The notes under the pieces: generated by a model
Databases searched by the model: none
What the model saw: only the letters and a program-made list of their open reading frames with translations
What the model was told of the DNA's origin: nothing
Assembly: GCA_031556525.1 (NCBI GenBank)
Contig: JAVBSS010000013.1
Coordinates: 1-64,000, forward strand
DNA from: JAVBSN01 sp031556525
Lineage (GTDB): Bacteria; Bacillota; Clostridia; Lachnospirales; Lachnospiraceae
Direction: 5' to 3'
DNA length: 64,000 bases
Translations under genes and position numbers: made by a program
Shown here: one piece after another, positions 35,692 through 45,410 of the stretch
Layout of the letters: each line of letters starts with the position of its first letter
How positions within the stretch are numbered: position 1 is the stretch's first letter

Positions 35692-36697
35692 CTATTTCGT
35701 CACCTCCACCACGAGATATTACAATCTCGCCTGAATCCTCTAATTTACGTATAATATTAACAATCTTCTGCTGTGCATCTTCAACATCCTTAAGACGTAC
35801 AGGTCCCATATATTCCATATCTTCTTGTATCATAGTTGCAAGACGTGAAGACAAGTTATCAAATATACATTTTTGAACATCTTCGTTAGTATTCTTAAGT
35901 GCTATTGCAAGCTCATTATTGTCAACTTCACGAAGAACTGTTTGTATTGCTCTATTGTCAAGAGTTAAGATATCCTCAAATACAAACATCTTACGTCTGA
36001 TCTCATCTGCTAATTCTGGTTCTTCTATCTCAAGATTCTCCATAATATGTTTTTCTGTACTTCTATCAACAGTATTAAGTATGTTAACGATAGCATCAAC
36101 ACCACCAACAATAGTGTAATCTTGATTAACAAGTGATGACAATTTTCTCTCAAGTATTGCCTCAACTTCTTTAATAACATCAGGACTTGTTCTATCCATC
36201 ATAGCAATACGTTTTGCTACATCAGCTTGCTTTTCTGTTGGTAATGCTCCTACCACTGATGCCGCCTGTGATGATGGTAAATATGCCAATATAAGGGCTA
36301 TTGTTTGTGGATGTTCATCCTGAATAAAGTTAAGTAATTGTGAAGCATCTGCTTTTCTAACAAATTCAAAAGGTCTAACTTGTAACGATGCCGTAAGTCT
36401 ACCAATAACATCTCTTGCCTTATCTTCACCAAGTGCTTTATCAAGCAATTCTTTTGCATAACCTATACCGCCTTCAGCAATATATTGTTGTGCAAGACAT
36501 ACTTCATAGAATTCTTCCATAACTTGCTCTTTAACTTCAGGTAATACACTTCTAGTATTAGCTATTTCCAATGTTAATTGTTCTATTTCTTCTTCTTTTA
36601 AATGTTTGAATACAGAAGCCGACTTTTCTGGACCAAGTGATATAAGTAACACTGCAGCTTTTTGTACTCCGGATATTTCATCATTATGCATTGCCAT
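35684..36697 (-). CDS. fliG: Flagellar motor switch protein FliG
   Basis: 337 residues. The N-terminal domain starts ISGVQKAAVLLISLGPEKSASVFKHL. The middle domain contains EHPQTIALILAYLPSSQAASV (EHPQ motif). The C-terminal torque helix contains the charged run near EVDNNELAIALKNTNEDVQKCIFDNLSSR. FliG transmits torque from MotA and links the C-ring to FliF. It is placed 6 bp after fliF. Confidence 0.97.
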   Translation of the reverse strand: MAMHNDEISGVQKAAVLLISLGPEKSASVFKHLKEEEIEQLTLEIANTRSVLPEVKEQVMEEFYEVCLAQQYIAEGGIGYAKELLDKALGEDKARDVIGRLTASLQVRPFEFVRKADASQLLNFIQDEHPQTIALILAYLPSSQAASVVGALPTEKQADVAKRIAMMDRTSPDVIKEVEAILERKLSSLVNQDYTIVGGVDAIVNILNTVDRSTEKHIMENLEIEEPELADEIRRKMFVFEDILTLDNRAIQTVLREVDNNELAIALKNTNEDVQKCIFDNLSSRLATMIQEDMEYMGPVRLKDVEDAQQKIVNIIRKLEDSGEIVISRGGGDEIVV

Positions 36698-36703
36698 ACC
36701 TTA

Positions 36704-38311
36704 TCACTCCCATTCATCATTTAACCAGTTTCGTAGCAATTGAGCTACGGCTGATGGATTCTCATCAACAAATTTCTCAATCTGTTGTCTAGTTGCTGAT
36801 TTTTCACTAAATTCAATATCATCAAGAGTTTGATTTTCTTTAGTAGTTGCTAGCAACGCCTCTACGGATAATTCTGGTTCTAACTCTACCTCTTCTACTG
36901 GCTTCATTCCCTTAACTACAACGAATATCAATAACGCTATTATCAATACTGCTAACACTAACGGTAATATATTAACAACATTCGTTACTGAAGTTGTTTC
37001 CTTAGGATAAAAAACTGGAATCTCATATGCCACTATAGTAATACCACTACTACTACTGATTCCTGTAGCCATCTGTACAATACTATATATATCAGCTGAA
37101 ACTTCTATAGGTGTTTTTTCACTATGCTCAGCTTGGAATTTCTCGAAAGTAGTTCCGGCCAATTCTCCATTTTTCTTCATTACTGCTTCATCATAATATA
37201 CGTACTTACTAAGGATTATTGCTACTGAAGAATTATCTTTATTTATTGTACCAATTGCTTTCTTGGTACTTGTAACTTCTGAACTTGTACTATATTCCAT
37301 TCTATTTACAGTAACTTCTGATTCAGCACTATTATCATCATATATGTTATAATCTACGATTTCCTCGCCATTAGCATCAGTACCAACAACTCCACCAACA
37401 CCATCGCTATTGTTTGCCGAATAAGTGTATTTGCTATCCAAAGGTCCTGTCTCGTCTTCATCATTAGAATAATATTCTGTTTTCAAAACCTCTATCTCAT
37501 CAAGATTAATATCTAAGTTAGCTACAACTTCAGCATCATTATATACACCTGAGTTAATAATCAATCTTCTAATACTTGCTTCCATATCGTTAACTACTAT
37601 ATCTTTTATTGTAAATGATGAATTAGTAGCGGAATTAATTCCTGAATTACCTGCAAACAAAAGTTTACCCGTTTGATTCATTATTCTAATATTATCTGTA
37701 TTAGAACAAGCTAATCTATTAGCTACATAACTTGCAATACTTTCAACACTATTTTCCGAGAAATCCGTTGTAGTAGTCAACATTATACTTGCATATGATT
37801 GCTCTTCACTCTTATATATACTATTCGATGAATCAGGTACATTAATACTTACTACCGCTTCCTTAACACCCTCTATAGTTTTAATCGACTCCATTATTTC
37901 TTTTTGCAAAGATATCTTTGCTTGAAGATTCCATTGCGAGCTTGTTGTTGTAAATCCAGTATCAAACAATCCTTCATATGGATCTGAAGATGAATTTCCA
38001 AGACCATTTTGTCCTAATACAAGCCTTGCTTCTGCAACCTTATTACTATCTACCTTAATAGTTAACGCATCACTTGTAACGTCATAAGCTATTCCTGCAT
38101 CTTTCAAATAGCCTGTTGCTTCCGATGCATCTTTAGTTGATTCAAACGTTGTAAGTGTCTCATATTTTGTTTGTCCAAATATATATATTAAAAACGCAAG
38201 CGCAAAAACAACACCTGCCCCAACAGATATTATCATTGTTTTTTGTTTACTTGTATACTTATTCCAAAATTCTAAAAAACGTTCTAAAAGTACCTTCACT
38301 CTATCATTCAT
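36704..38311 (-). CDS. fliF: Flagellar MS-ring protein FliF
   Basis: 535 residues with two membrane segments, near 24-45 and 441-461, bracketing a large extracytoplasmic region with the YscJ/FliF ring-building motifs (SATGYLKDAGIAYDV-type, LQKEIMESIKTIEGVKEAVVSINVP). The C-terminal cytoplasmic tail binds FliG. It forms the base of the flagellum. GGAGAAGG precedes ATG 38311. Confidence 0.96.
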   Translation of the reverse strand: MNDRVKVLLERFLEFWNKYTSKQKTMIISVGAGVVFALAFLIYIFGQTKYETLTTFESTKDASEATGYLKDAGIAYDVTSDALTIKVDSNKVAEARLVLGQNGLGNSSSDPYEGLFDTGFTTTSSQWNLQAKISLQKEIMESIKTIEGVKEAVVSINVPDSSNSIYKSEEQSYASIMLTTTTDFSENSVESIASYVANRLACSNTDNIRIMNQTGKLLFAGNSGINSATNSSFTIKDIVVNDMEASIRRLIINSGVYNDAEVVANLDINLDEIEVLKTEYYSNDEDETGPLDSKYTYSANNSDGVGGVVGTDANGEEIVDYNIYDDNSAESEVTVNRMEYSTSSEVTSTKKAIGTINKDNSSVAIILSKYVYYDEAVMKKNGELAGTTFEKFQAEHSEKTPIEVSADIYSIVQMATGISSSSGITIVAYEIPVFYPKETTSVTNVVNILPLVLAVLIIALLIFVVVKGMKPVEEVELEPELSVEALLATTKENQTLDDIEFSEKSATRQQIEKFVDENPSAVAQLLRNWLNDEWE

Positions 38312-38332
38312 GTGCCTTCTCCATCAAATAAA

Positions 38333-38641
38333 TTATATTTGCATATTCATTATCTCTTTGTATGATTCTATAACTTTATTGGTTACTTTAACCGTATACT
38401 GTAAAGATATATTAGCTTTTTGTTGAGCTAGAGCTAAATCATGAGTATTATCAGAATATCCTAACGCAAAATTAATCTCTGCTTGTTCTGCTTCCTTCTG
38501 CAAAGTGTTTGCTTCTGAATACATATCAAGCGCCGAAGACACCAAGGTGTCAAATGCATTTCCTGTATCAGTAGTTACTTTCGAACCACTTATCCCCTCT
38601 AAAATCGAACTATCAATTTGCCCAATACCTGCAATAGCCAT
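38333..38641 (-). CDS. fliE: Flagellar hook-basal body protein FliE
   Basis: 102 residues, helical. The C-terminus DLALAQQKANISLQYTVKVTNKVIESYKEIMNMQI is typical of FliE, which joins the MS ring to the rod. The second ATG (38641, GAGGAG seven bases upstream) is preferred over the first. Order flgB-flgC-fliE-fliF is that of the Bacillus fla/che operon. Confidence 0.95.
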   Translation of the reverse strand: MAIAGIGQIDSSILEGISGSKVTTDTGNAFDTLVSSALDMYSEANTLQKEAEQAEINFALGYSDNTHDLALAQQKANISLQYTVKVTNKVIESYKEIMNMQI

Positions 38642-38677
38642 AACCATTCTCCTCTATATTACACATTATTTATCATT

Positions 38678-39118
38678 CTAGTTCATCAAATCTAAACCCT
38701 TTACAGCCATAGCCTTACCTGCATTAAACGCTGTTGCAGAAGCTTCATATGCTCTACTTGAATCAATCAAGTTAGTCATCTCTGTAACAGTATCTACATT
38801 CGGATAGCTAACATATCCATCTTCATTAGCATCTGGGTGTGTAGGATCATATACTAATCTAAAATCTGATTGATCTTCTACTACTTGTGTTACCTTAACT
38901 CCCTTAGGATCATAACCTTTACCCATTCTATTATAAAAAACATCATCAAATCCTACTGTATTAGCTTCTTTAAACACCACCGTCTTACGTCTATAAGTAC
39001 TTCCATTCTCATCTCTAGTAGTATTAACATTAGCTATATTCTCTGATATAACATCCATTCTAAGTTGTTGTGCTGTCATTCCTGTAGCACTTACATTCAT
39101 TCCACTAAATAGACCCAT
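38678..39118 (-). CDS. flgC: Flagellar rod protein FlgC
   Basis: 146 residues with the rod signature MNVSATGMTAQQLRMDVISENIANVNTTR at the start and VTEMTNLIDSSRAYEASATAFNAGK at the end. FlgC forms the proximal rod with FlgB. AGGAGG precedes ATG 39118. A normal length and no irregularities were seen. Confidence 0.96.
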   Translation of the reverse strand: MGLFSGMNVSATGMTAQQLRMDVISENIANVNTTRDENGSTYRRKTVVFKEANTVGFDDVFYNRMGKGYDPKGVKVTQVVEDQSDFRLVYDPTHPDANEDGYVSYPNVDTVTEMTNLIDSSRAYEASATAFNAGKAMAVKGLDLMN

Positions 39119-39148
39119 AATGATTCCTCCTAACTACCTATACATAAT

Positions 39149-39538
39149 CTATTGTAATACACTCTTGTATCTTCCAAACTCTTGTGACATTTGCTGAACC
39201 AATGCATTATATCTAATCTGGTTCTCAGCCAAATATGCCGACTCTGTATTAATATCAACATTGTTCCCATCTAATCTATATGACAGAGATGAACTATCAG
39301 TATAAGTCATGGCATTAAAATCTTCTAAATGCATATTCATCTCATCTACTCTTTTTTCTAAAGTTCCGCTTCCAGATAATGCTGTTTGAAGCATAGTATC
39401 AAACCTAACATCTTTTCTCTTGTAATTAGGTGTATTAACATTAGCAATATTATTACTTAACACTTCATTTCTTGAATATGCTGCATCAGCTGCTTTATCC
39501 AATACATTAATGTAATTATAAATACCTGAATTAATCAT
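39149..39538 (-). CDS. flgB: Flagellar rod protein FlgB
   Basis: 129 residues; NVLDKAADAAYSRNEVLSNNIANVNTPNYKRKDVRF near the start is the FlgB form of the rod signature. It is the first gene of the flagellar/chemotaxis block and has a very strong ribosome site (AAAGGAGGT). The 138-bp gap to codY holds two inverted repeats. I could not identify a convincing promoter, though one must lie there unless codY transcripts read through. Confidence 0.96.
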   Translation of the reverse strand: MINSGIYNYINVLDKAADAAYSRNEVLSNNIANVNTPNYKRKDVRFDTMLQTALSGSGTLEKRVDEMNMHLEDFNAMTYTDSSSLSYRLDGNNVDINTESAYLAENQIRYNALVQQMSQEFGRYKSVLQ

Positions 39539-39603
39539 AATTTACCTCCTTTGTGGTAAAATCAAACTCTATTTCCATATACTGATTCAATCCTTAGACA
39601 CAT

Positions 39604-39638
39604 CAAAAGGACTTATGAGTGTCTCACAAATCCTTTTG
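39604..39638 (-). terminator. Long hairpin between codY and flgB
   Basis: Sixteen-base arms CAAAAGGATTTGTGAG and CTCATAAGTCCTTTTG with two G-U pairs enclose a three-base loop. It is the strongest hairpin in the codY-flgB gap. On the minus strand the TTTT is internal and the sequence after it is not T-rich, so it may be a leaky terminator or leader structure controlling read-through from codY into flagellar genes. A second inverted repeat, TCTAGAC/GTCTAGA at 39645-39664, is between it and codY. Confidence 0.55.
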
Positions 39639-39676
39639 TTACATTCTAGACTTCCCTGTCTAGATAATACATCTAT

Positions 39677-40438
39677 CTATTTTTTAAGTTCATCAAATAT
39701 CACATCATTAAGGACTTTTATGTATGTTCCCTTCATTCCTGATGATCTAGATTCTATAACGCCTGCGCTTTCAAACTTTCGAAGTGCATTAACAATCACT
39801 GATCTTGTTATTCCCACTCTATCAGCAATCTTACTTGCAACTAATATTCCCTCGTTGCCATCCAATTCGTCAAATATATGAGTAATAGCTTCTAACTCCG
39901 AGAAAGACAATGTGCTAATTGCCGATTTGACAATTGCTATCTTACGGCTCTCTTCTGCATTCTCCTCGTTAACTGATCTCATCATCTCTAAGCTCACTAC
40001 AGTTGTTCCATATTCGCCTAATATAATGTCGTCTATCTCATACTGCTTATTCTGCTTGTACATAAATACTGTTCCTAAACGTTCACCTGCTATATCAATA
40101 GGAGTGATAATTGCTTGATAACTATTTATATTATCGAACTCAAACCCCAAAGTCATTAGGTTAACATTCTCTTTTGTAGATAATACTCCCAAAAATCGTT
40201 CATTAAGCATTCCATCTATGTGTCCACCAACGTTGTCAACAATAAGTTCTTTGATTTCCTGAATATCTGATCTATTCTTAAGTCCTAACACCTTGCCCTT
40301 CTTACTAATTACAAGGATATTAGATTCAAGAATCTCACTTAAAACTTCACAAATATCATTAAATACAACCATATGTGAATTATTGTTATGCAATAGTTTA
40401 TTAATTTTTCTAGTCTTGTCTAACAACTGTACACTCAT
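39677..40438 (-). CDS. codY: GTP-sensing pleiotropic repressor CodY
   Basis: 253 residues: an N-terminal GAF domain that binds branched-chain amino acids (VFNDICEVLSEILESN, FDNINSYQAIITPIDIAGERLGT) and a C-terminal winged helix with ASKIADRVGITRSVIVNALRKFESAGVIESRSSGMKGTYIK, the almost invariant CodY DNA-binding region. CodY represses nutrient-limitation genes and, in Bacillus, the adjacent fla/che operon. Placement before flgB is ancestral. A likely promoter is at 40481-40509. AGGAGGG precedes ATG 40438. Confidence 0.97.
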   Translation of the reverse strand: MSVQLLDKTRKINKLLHNNNSHMVVFNDICEVLSEILESNILVISKKGKVLGLKNRSDIQEIKELIVDNVGGHIDGMLNERFLGVLSTKENVNLMTLGFEFDNINSYQAIITPIDIAGERLGTVFMYKQNKQYEIDDIILGEYGTTVVSLEMMRSVNEENAEESRKIAIVKSAISTLSFSELEAITHIFDELDGNEGILVASKIADRVGITRSVIVNALRKFESAGVIESRSSGMKGTYIKVLNDVIFDELKK

Positions 40439-40480
40439 AGACGCCCTCCTAGGTTATTCTTGACCCATATTACTTGTGTT

Positions 40481-40509
40481 ATTTTATCATATTTTGTACA
40501 TAATAACAA
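40481..40509 (-). promoter_or_regulatory. Promoter for codY
   Basis: On the minus strand, -35 TTGTTA (40504-40509) and -10 TAAAAT (40481-40486) are 17 bp apart, with TG one base before the -10. It lies downstream of the topA terminator and points at codY. No CodY-box consensus was seen around it. Confidence 0.65.
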
Positions 40510-40552
40510 CTATAATTTGTGTGTTATTTGTTAAAAAATCAAAAAATTGCAA

Positions 40553-40580
40553 AAAAACACACAATATCTTGTGTGTTTTT
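40553..40580 (-). terminator. Terminator after topA
   Basis: Twelve-base perfect arms AAAAACACACAA and TTGTGTGTTTTT flank a four-base loop, and T residues follow on the minus strand. It lies 34 bp after the topA stop. The symmetrical A and T runs would allow it to work on both strands. Confidence 0.8.
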
Positions 40581-40613
40581 CTTAAAATTACATTATTTAC
40601 ATACAAATTCAAA

Positions 40614-42695
40614 TTATTCCTGTGTTGCTTTTTTAGGCTTATCACATACATATCCGCAACCATCACTTGAACATAATAGTTTGTTTCCTTTTTCAACCAT
40701 GTAAGAACCACATTCTTTACATTTTATATCAGAAGGTTTCTGCCAAGAGATAAATTCACATTCTGGATTAGCTTCACAACCAAAATATTTTCTTCCCTTT
40801 TTTGTCTTCTTAAGAACAACTTCTTTCCCACATAAAGGACAATCAACTCCTGCTTTTTCAAAGTGAGGTTTAGTATTTCTACACTCTGGGAATCCAGGAC
40901 AAGCCAAGAATTTTCCATGAGGTCCATATTTTACTACCATCATTTTTCCACAAATATCACACGGAACATCTGTTACTTCATCTTCAATCTTAACTGATTC
41001 TAGTTCTTTCTCTGCCGCTTTAACAGCAATATCTAAATCTGGGTAGAAATTACGCACTACTGTTTTCCAATCTATAACACCTTCTTCGATTTTATCAAGG
41101 AGTGACTCTAGATTCGCAGTAAAGTTAACATCTACAATTGCCGGAAATCCCTGCTTCATCATATTATTAACAGCTTCACCTAATTCACTGACATATAGGT
41201 TCTTATTCTCTTTTACAACATATCTTCTCGCAATTATTGTAGTTATTGTAGGCGCATAAGTACTCGGTCTACCTATCCCTAATTCTTCTAACGTCTTTAC
41301 CAATAGAGCTTCTGTATAATGTGCTGATGGTTGAGTAAAATGTTGTTTTCCATCTATGTTCTCTAAACTAAAGAGTTCTCCTTTATCAATACCTGATAAA
41401 TTATTGTTATTATCTTCTTTTTCTGTATCAACGCTATATACTGACATAAATCCATCAAAGACCAACTTAGATGCTGACGCTCTGAACTTATAATCACCTG
41501 CTAACATTTTCACTGCTGTTGTTTCATAAACCGCTGGTTTCATTCTACTAGCCAAAAATCTATTATATATTAATTGATACAATCTAAATTGTTCTCTTGA
41601 TAATTGTTCCTTTACCATAACTGGTGATAGTGTAATATCTGTAGGTCTTATTGCCTCATGTGCATCTTGTATTTTCTTAGTTCCAGATGATATTTCTCTA
41701 TCTTCTGCTACATATTTACTTCCATAATTACTATCAATATATTCTTTTGCTGATTTATGCGCCTCATCTGATATTCTAACAGAGTCTGTACGTAAATAAG
41801 TTATAAGTCCAACCGAACCCCTACCTTTTATATCAACACCTTCATATAATTGTTGTGCAATTCTCATTGTCTTTTGTGTTGCAAAATTAAGCTTCTTAGA
41901 AGCCTCTTGTTGTAGTGTACTAGTCGTAAATGGTAATGGTTGCTTTCTAGTTCTTGATGACACCTTAGTATCTTCAACTTCAAACTCTGACTTCTCTATA
42001 GCTTTCACTATTACGTCCAAATCAGCTTTGGTTTTGATATCACTATTACCGCCAACTACTCCAGCATATTTTGCCTCTATCTTTTTCTTCTTATCTTCGC
42101 CTTGTAACATTACATCTAGAGACCAATATTCTTCAGGTATAAAATTATTAATCTCTTCTTCTCTATCGCAAATTAATCTAAGCGCAACTGATTGTACTCT
42201 ACCTGCACTAAGACCTCTTTTTATTTTCGCCCATAGCAACGGACTTATCTTATATCCAACAAGTCTATCAAGAGTTCTTCTGGCTTGTTGTGCATCCACA
42301 ACATCCATATTTATATCTCTAGCGTTTTTAATAGAATCTTTAACTGCATTCTTAGTTATTTCATTAAATGTAATTCTCTTATATTTTTTATTCTCTAGCT
42401 TCAACGAATGGGATAAATGCCATGAAATAGCTTCACCTTCACGGTCTGGATCGGTTGCAAGATACACTTTATCTGCCTTCTTAACTTCTTTTCTTAATGC
42501 AGCTAATATATCTCCCTTACCACGTATAGTAATGTATTTAGGTTCAAAATCATTATCTACATCTATTCCCATCTGACTTTTAGGAAGATCCCTAACATGT
42601 CCATTAGATGCAACAACTTCATAGTTATTACCTAAAAACTTTTTAATTGTCTTAGCCTTAGCTGGTGATTCTACAATAACCAAATTCTTAGCCAT
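40614..42695 (-). CDS. topA: DNA topoisomerase I
   Basis: 693-residue type IA topoisomerase relaxing negative supercoils. The TOPRIM domain has VESPAKAKTI and DPDREGEAISWHL. The active-site tyrosine is in VGLITYLRTDSVRIS. Three C-terminal zinc-ribbon repeats are visible, with cysteine sets CDICGK...CPGFPEC, CPLCGK...CEANPEC and CKECGS...CGYVC. The ATG at 42695 (AAGGGAG eight bases upstream) is preferred over a TTG six codons earlier. In Bacillus, trmFO, xerC and hslVU lie between topA and codY; here they do not. Confidence 0.97.
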   Translation of the reverse strand: MAKNLVIVESPAKAKTIKKFLGNNYEVVASNGHVRDLPKSQMGIDVDNDFEPKYITIRGKGDILAALRKEVKKADKVYLATDPDREGEAISWHLSHSLKLENKKYKRITFNEITKNAVKDSIKNARDINMDVVDAQQARRTLDRLVGYKISPLLWAKIKRGLSAGRVQSVALRLICDREEEINNFIPEEYWSLDVMLQGEDKKKKIEAKYAGVVGGNSDIKTKADLDVIVKAIEKSEFEVEDTKVSSRTRKQPLPFTTSTLQQEASKKLNFATQKTMRIAQQLYEGVDIKGRGSVGLITYLRTDSVRISDEAHKSAKEYIDSNYGSKYVAEDREISSGTKKIQDAHEAIRPTDITLSPVMVKEQLSREQFRLYQLIYNRFLASRMKPAVYETTAVKMLAGDYKFRASASKLVFDGFMSVYSVDTEKEDNNNNLSGIDKGELFSLENIDGKQHFTQPSAHYTEALLVKTLEELGIGRPSTYAPTITTIIARRYVVKENKNLYVSELGEAVNNMMKQGFPAIVDVNFTANLESLLDKIEEGVIDWKTVVRNFYPDLDIAVKAAEKELESVKIEDEVTDVPCDICGKMMVVKYGPHGKFLACPGFPECRNTKPHFEKAGVDCPLCGKEVVLKKTKKGRKYFGCEANPECEFISWQKPSDIKCKECGSYMVEKGNKLLCSSDGCGYVCDKPKKATQE

Positions 42696-42725
42696 TTTAA
42701 TAGCTCCCTTCAATCTGCTACATTC

Positions 42726-43826
42726 CTAAACAGTAATCACAAAATAATTCTTAATAACCTGCTTAATTAACCCCTTGTCTTCTAATAAAAATAGTACTTT
42801 CAATGCTTCCTGAACCGACATATTTCCCTCTCTAATAATTTCATCAATATGTTTAGGCTCTAAACGTAACATACTATAAACTATTTTTTCTTCATTTGCA
42901 AGGAAATTTTTATTTTGGCTTTTTTTATAATCAAAATAATTCATCTGATTATATTGTTCTACCATATAATCAAAATCCTCTAACACTTGAATTGGATCCG
43001 TCACCAAAGTTGCTCCATTTCTAATTATACAATTGCATCCTCTGCTTAAATCATCCGTTAGTTTACCTGGTATGGCATATATTGTTTTTCCTTGTTCAAG
43101 CCCTTGATCTACTGTTATTAACGATCCACTTTTCTCCCTTGCTTCAACAACCAATATACCATCTGACAGTCCACTAATTATTCTATTTCTAACAGGAAAT
43201 AATCTTGGCATGGGTATAGTACCAATGCAAAATTCTGATATGATCCCTCCTGTTTTTTCAATCTCGGTATATAATCTATAATTCTCTCTAGGATATTTTG
43301 TATCAATTCCACCTCCTAAAACCCCTGCTGTATAACCATTTCCCTCTAAAGCTCCTTTATGGGCACATCCGTCAATCCCCATTGCAAGCCCACTAATAAT
43401 ATTAACTCCTTCTTTGCTTAATTCCTTAGCAAATAGTGTAGCCATCTCTCTACCATATATAGTAGCCTTTCTAGCTCCTATTATTGCTATCGATATTTTA
43501 TCCTCACTAGGTAATTTTCCTTTATAAAATAAGCCATAAGGCTTATCTGGAATATGTTTCAATCTATGAGGATATATAGCATCTTCACAGCTCACATACT
43601 TTATACCTTGCTCCTCCATTCGATTATATGTATCTACTATAGTCTCATAATTTTTAGAATTTTTTATGATTCCATATTCTCTCTCTGTTATTAAACTTCT
43701 ATAATCTTTTTCTTCTGTAATAAAAATATTATACGGTGTTTCATAATATTCCAATAATTTGTTAAGACAGGTAACTTCTTTTGATTTTAACTGTGAAAAC
43801 CAATACCACAAATATTTTTCTTCCAT
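42726..43826 (-). CDS. dprA: DNA-processing protein DprA
   Basis: 366 residues. The Rossmann core carries IGARKATIYG, SGLAMGIDGCAHKGALEGNGYTAGVLGGGID and FPVRNRIISGLSDGILVVEA, all DprA signatures. A C-terminal winged-helix-like region follows (EEKIVYSMLRLEPKHIDEIIRE). DprA loads RecA on incoming single-stranded DNA in transformation and occurs in species not known to be competent. It partners comM immediately upstream. Confidence 0.96.
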   Translation of the reverse strand: MEEKYLWYWFSQLKSKEVTCLNKLLEYYETPYNIFITEEKDYRSLITEREYGIIKNSKNYETIVDTYNRMEEQGIKYVSCEDAIYPHRLKHIPDKPYGLFYKGKLPSEDKISIAIIGARKATIYGREMATLFAKELSKEGVNIISGLAMGIDGCAHKGALEGNGYTAGVLGGGIDTKYPRENYRLYTEIEKTGGIISEFCIGTIPMPRLFPVRNRIISGLSDGILVVEAREKSGSLITVDQGLEQGKTIYAIPGKLTDDLSRGCNCIIRNGATLVTDPIQVLEDFDYMVEQYNQMNYFDYKKSQNKNFLANEEKIVYSMLRLEPKHIDEIIREGNMSVQEALKVLFLLEDKGLIKQVIKNYFVITV

Positions 43827-43827
43827 A

Positions 43828-45357
43828 TTATATTCCTCCCATCTCTATATCGCTCATTCTATACGAGATTGCCTCTATAAGATGTTGTGAACTAATATCT
43901 GTTGCCCCTTCTATATCAGCTATAGTTCTTGCAACTTTTAATATCTTTTGACTTCCCCTAGCACTCAACTTTAACGTATCAAATGCCTTCTTCAATATTT
44001 CTTGTTGTTCGTTATCTATATAACAATATTTCTCAATCTTATTACCTGATAATTGCGCATTGAATAATATTCCATCTTCTCTGTATCTTTTGTGTTGTAT
44101 TTTATGAACTTGTATAATTCTATCCCTAATCGTCATCGAATCTTCTACAGAATAATCATTATACAATTCTTCATATTTAACAGGGACTATATCTATGCAT
44201 ATGTCTATTCTATCTAATACAGGCCTACTTATCTTATTAGTATAACGCTTTATTTGATACATAGAACAAGTACATCTACTTAGATCTGGATAATTACCAC
44301 ACGGACAAGGATTCATTGCTGCTATTAACATAGTATCTGCTGGAAATGTATATGATGCATTAACACGTGATATATTTACTTTTCTATCCTCCAACGGTTG
44401 CCTTAACATTTCTATTGCACTTTTATTAAATTCCGGCAATTCATCCAAAAACAACACTCCATTATGAGCCAAACTTATCTCTCCAGGTCTAGGAATTCCA
44501 CCACCGCCAATTAACGATTTGGCAGTAATGGTATGGTGGGGTGCACGAAACGGTCTTTTTCTTACAAGACCTTTACTATCTATCATCCCATTTATACTAT
44601 ATATTTTTGTTAATTCTATACTTTCTTCAAATGTAAGGCTAGGCATAATAGATGGTACACATTTTGCAATCATAGATTTTCCTGCTCCAGCACTTCCACT
44701 AATTAATATATTGTGTCTTCCTGCTACAGCTATTTCCATAGCCCTCTTCATTGTTTCTTGACCTTTTATATTCAAAAAATCTTCATTGTTATAGCTATCC
44801 TTATCTTCAATATCTTCCAAAGACATTTTATAAGGTTCTAATTTTATAACATTATTTAAATATTCTACTGTCTCCGATAAAGTCCTTACACTAATTACAT
44901 CAACAGAATCTATAACTGCACCTTCACATCTATTTTCGTAGGGTAGTATAAATGTCTTAACCCCTTGTTTTTTTCCATAATGAACAATAGGTAGGATTCC
45001 ATTTATCGGTTTCACTTGTCCATTTAACCCTAACTCCCCTACTATTATTAAATTTTCTATTTTTTCTTGTGGAATATATCCCATAGCTGCAAGAATGGAT
45101 ATTGCTATAGGTAAATCGAATGCTGAGCCCTCTTTTCTGACATCAGCAGGTGATAGATTAATTGTTATTCGCTTTGGGGGCAAGTAAAACCCTGCATTCC
45201 GCAGGGCTGTTCTAACCCTCTCATTAGCTTCCCTAACTTCTGAACTTAGAAAGCCAACCATATTAAATGCTGGAAGACCATCACTAATGTCTGTTTCCAC
45301 ATTAATAAACATGCCTTCTATACCACATACTGCACAACTTAATACTTTACTATACAT
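43828..45357 (-). CDS. comM: YifB/ComM family Mg chelatase-like AAA+ protein
   Basis: 509 residues. An N-terminal Lon-protease-like fold (CGIEGMFINVETDISDGLPAFNMVG, RITINLSPADVRKEGSAFDLPIAI) precedes the AAA+ core with Walker A ISGSAGAGKSM and Walker B GVLFLDELPEF, and a C-terminal helical Mg-chelatase region with CPCGNYPD zinc-type cysteines. ComM in Vibrio is a branch-migration helicase for integrating transformed DNA; here that role is inferred by homology. GAAGGAG precedes ATG 45357. Confidence 0.93.
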   Translation of the reverse strand: MYSKVLSCAVCGIEGMFINVETDISDGLPAFNMVGFLSSEVREANERVRTALRNAGFYLPPKRITINLSPADVRKEGSAFDLPIAISILAAMGYIPQEKIENLIIVGELGLNGQVKPINGILPIVHYGKKQGVKTFILPYENRCEGAVIDSVDVISVRTLSETVEYLNNVIKLEPYKMSLEDIEDKDSYNNEDFLNIKGQETMKRAMEIAVAGRHNILISGSAGAGKSMIAKCVPSIMPSLTFEESIELTKIYSINGMIDSKGLVRKRPFRAPHHTITAKSLIGGGGIPRPGEISLAHNGVLFLDELPEFNKSAIEMLRQPLEDRKVNISRVNASYTFPADTMLIAAMNPCPCGNYPDLSRCTCSMYQIKRYTNKISRPVLDRIDICIDIVPVKYEELYNDYSVEDSMTIRDRIIQVHKIQHKRYREDGILFNAQLSGNKIEKYCYIDNEQQEILKKAFDTLKLSARGSQKILKVARTIADIEGATDISSQHLIEAISYRMSDIEMGGI

Positions 45358-45410
45358 ATCGCTCCTTCTACTCTCCAGATGAACTCTTGCGATATTATAT
45401 GATAAGCATA

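Noticed and set aside
6048..39538. Flagellar/chemotaxis block as a horizontally acquired island
   Set aside because: Composition matches the neighbours, and gene order follows the ancestral Firmicutes block bounded by codY and rpsB.
39539..39676. CodY-binding box upstream of flgB
   Set aside because: No sequence close to AATTTTCWGAAAATT was found in the gap.
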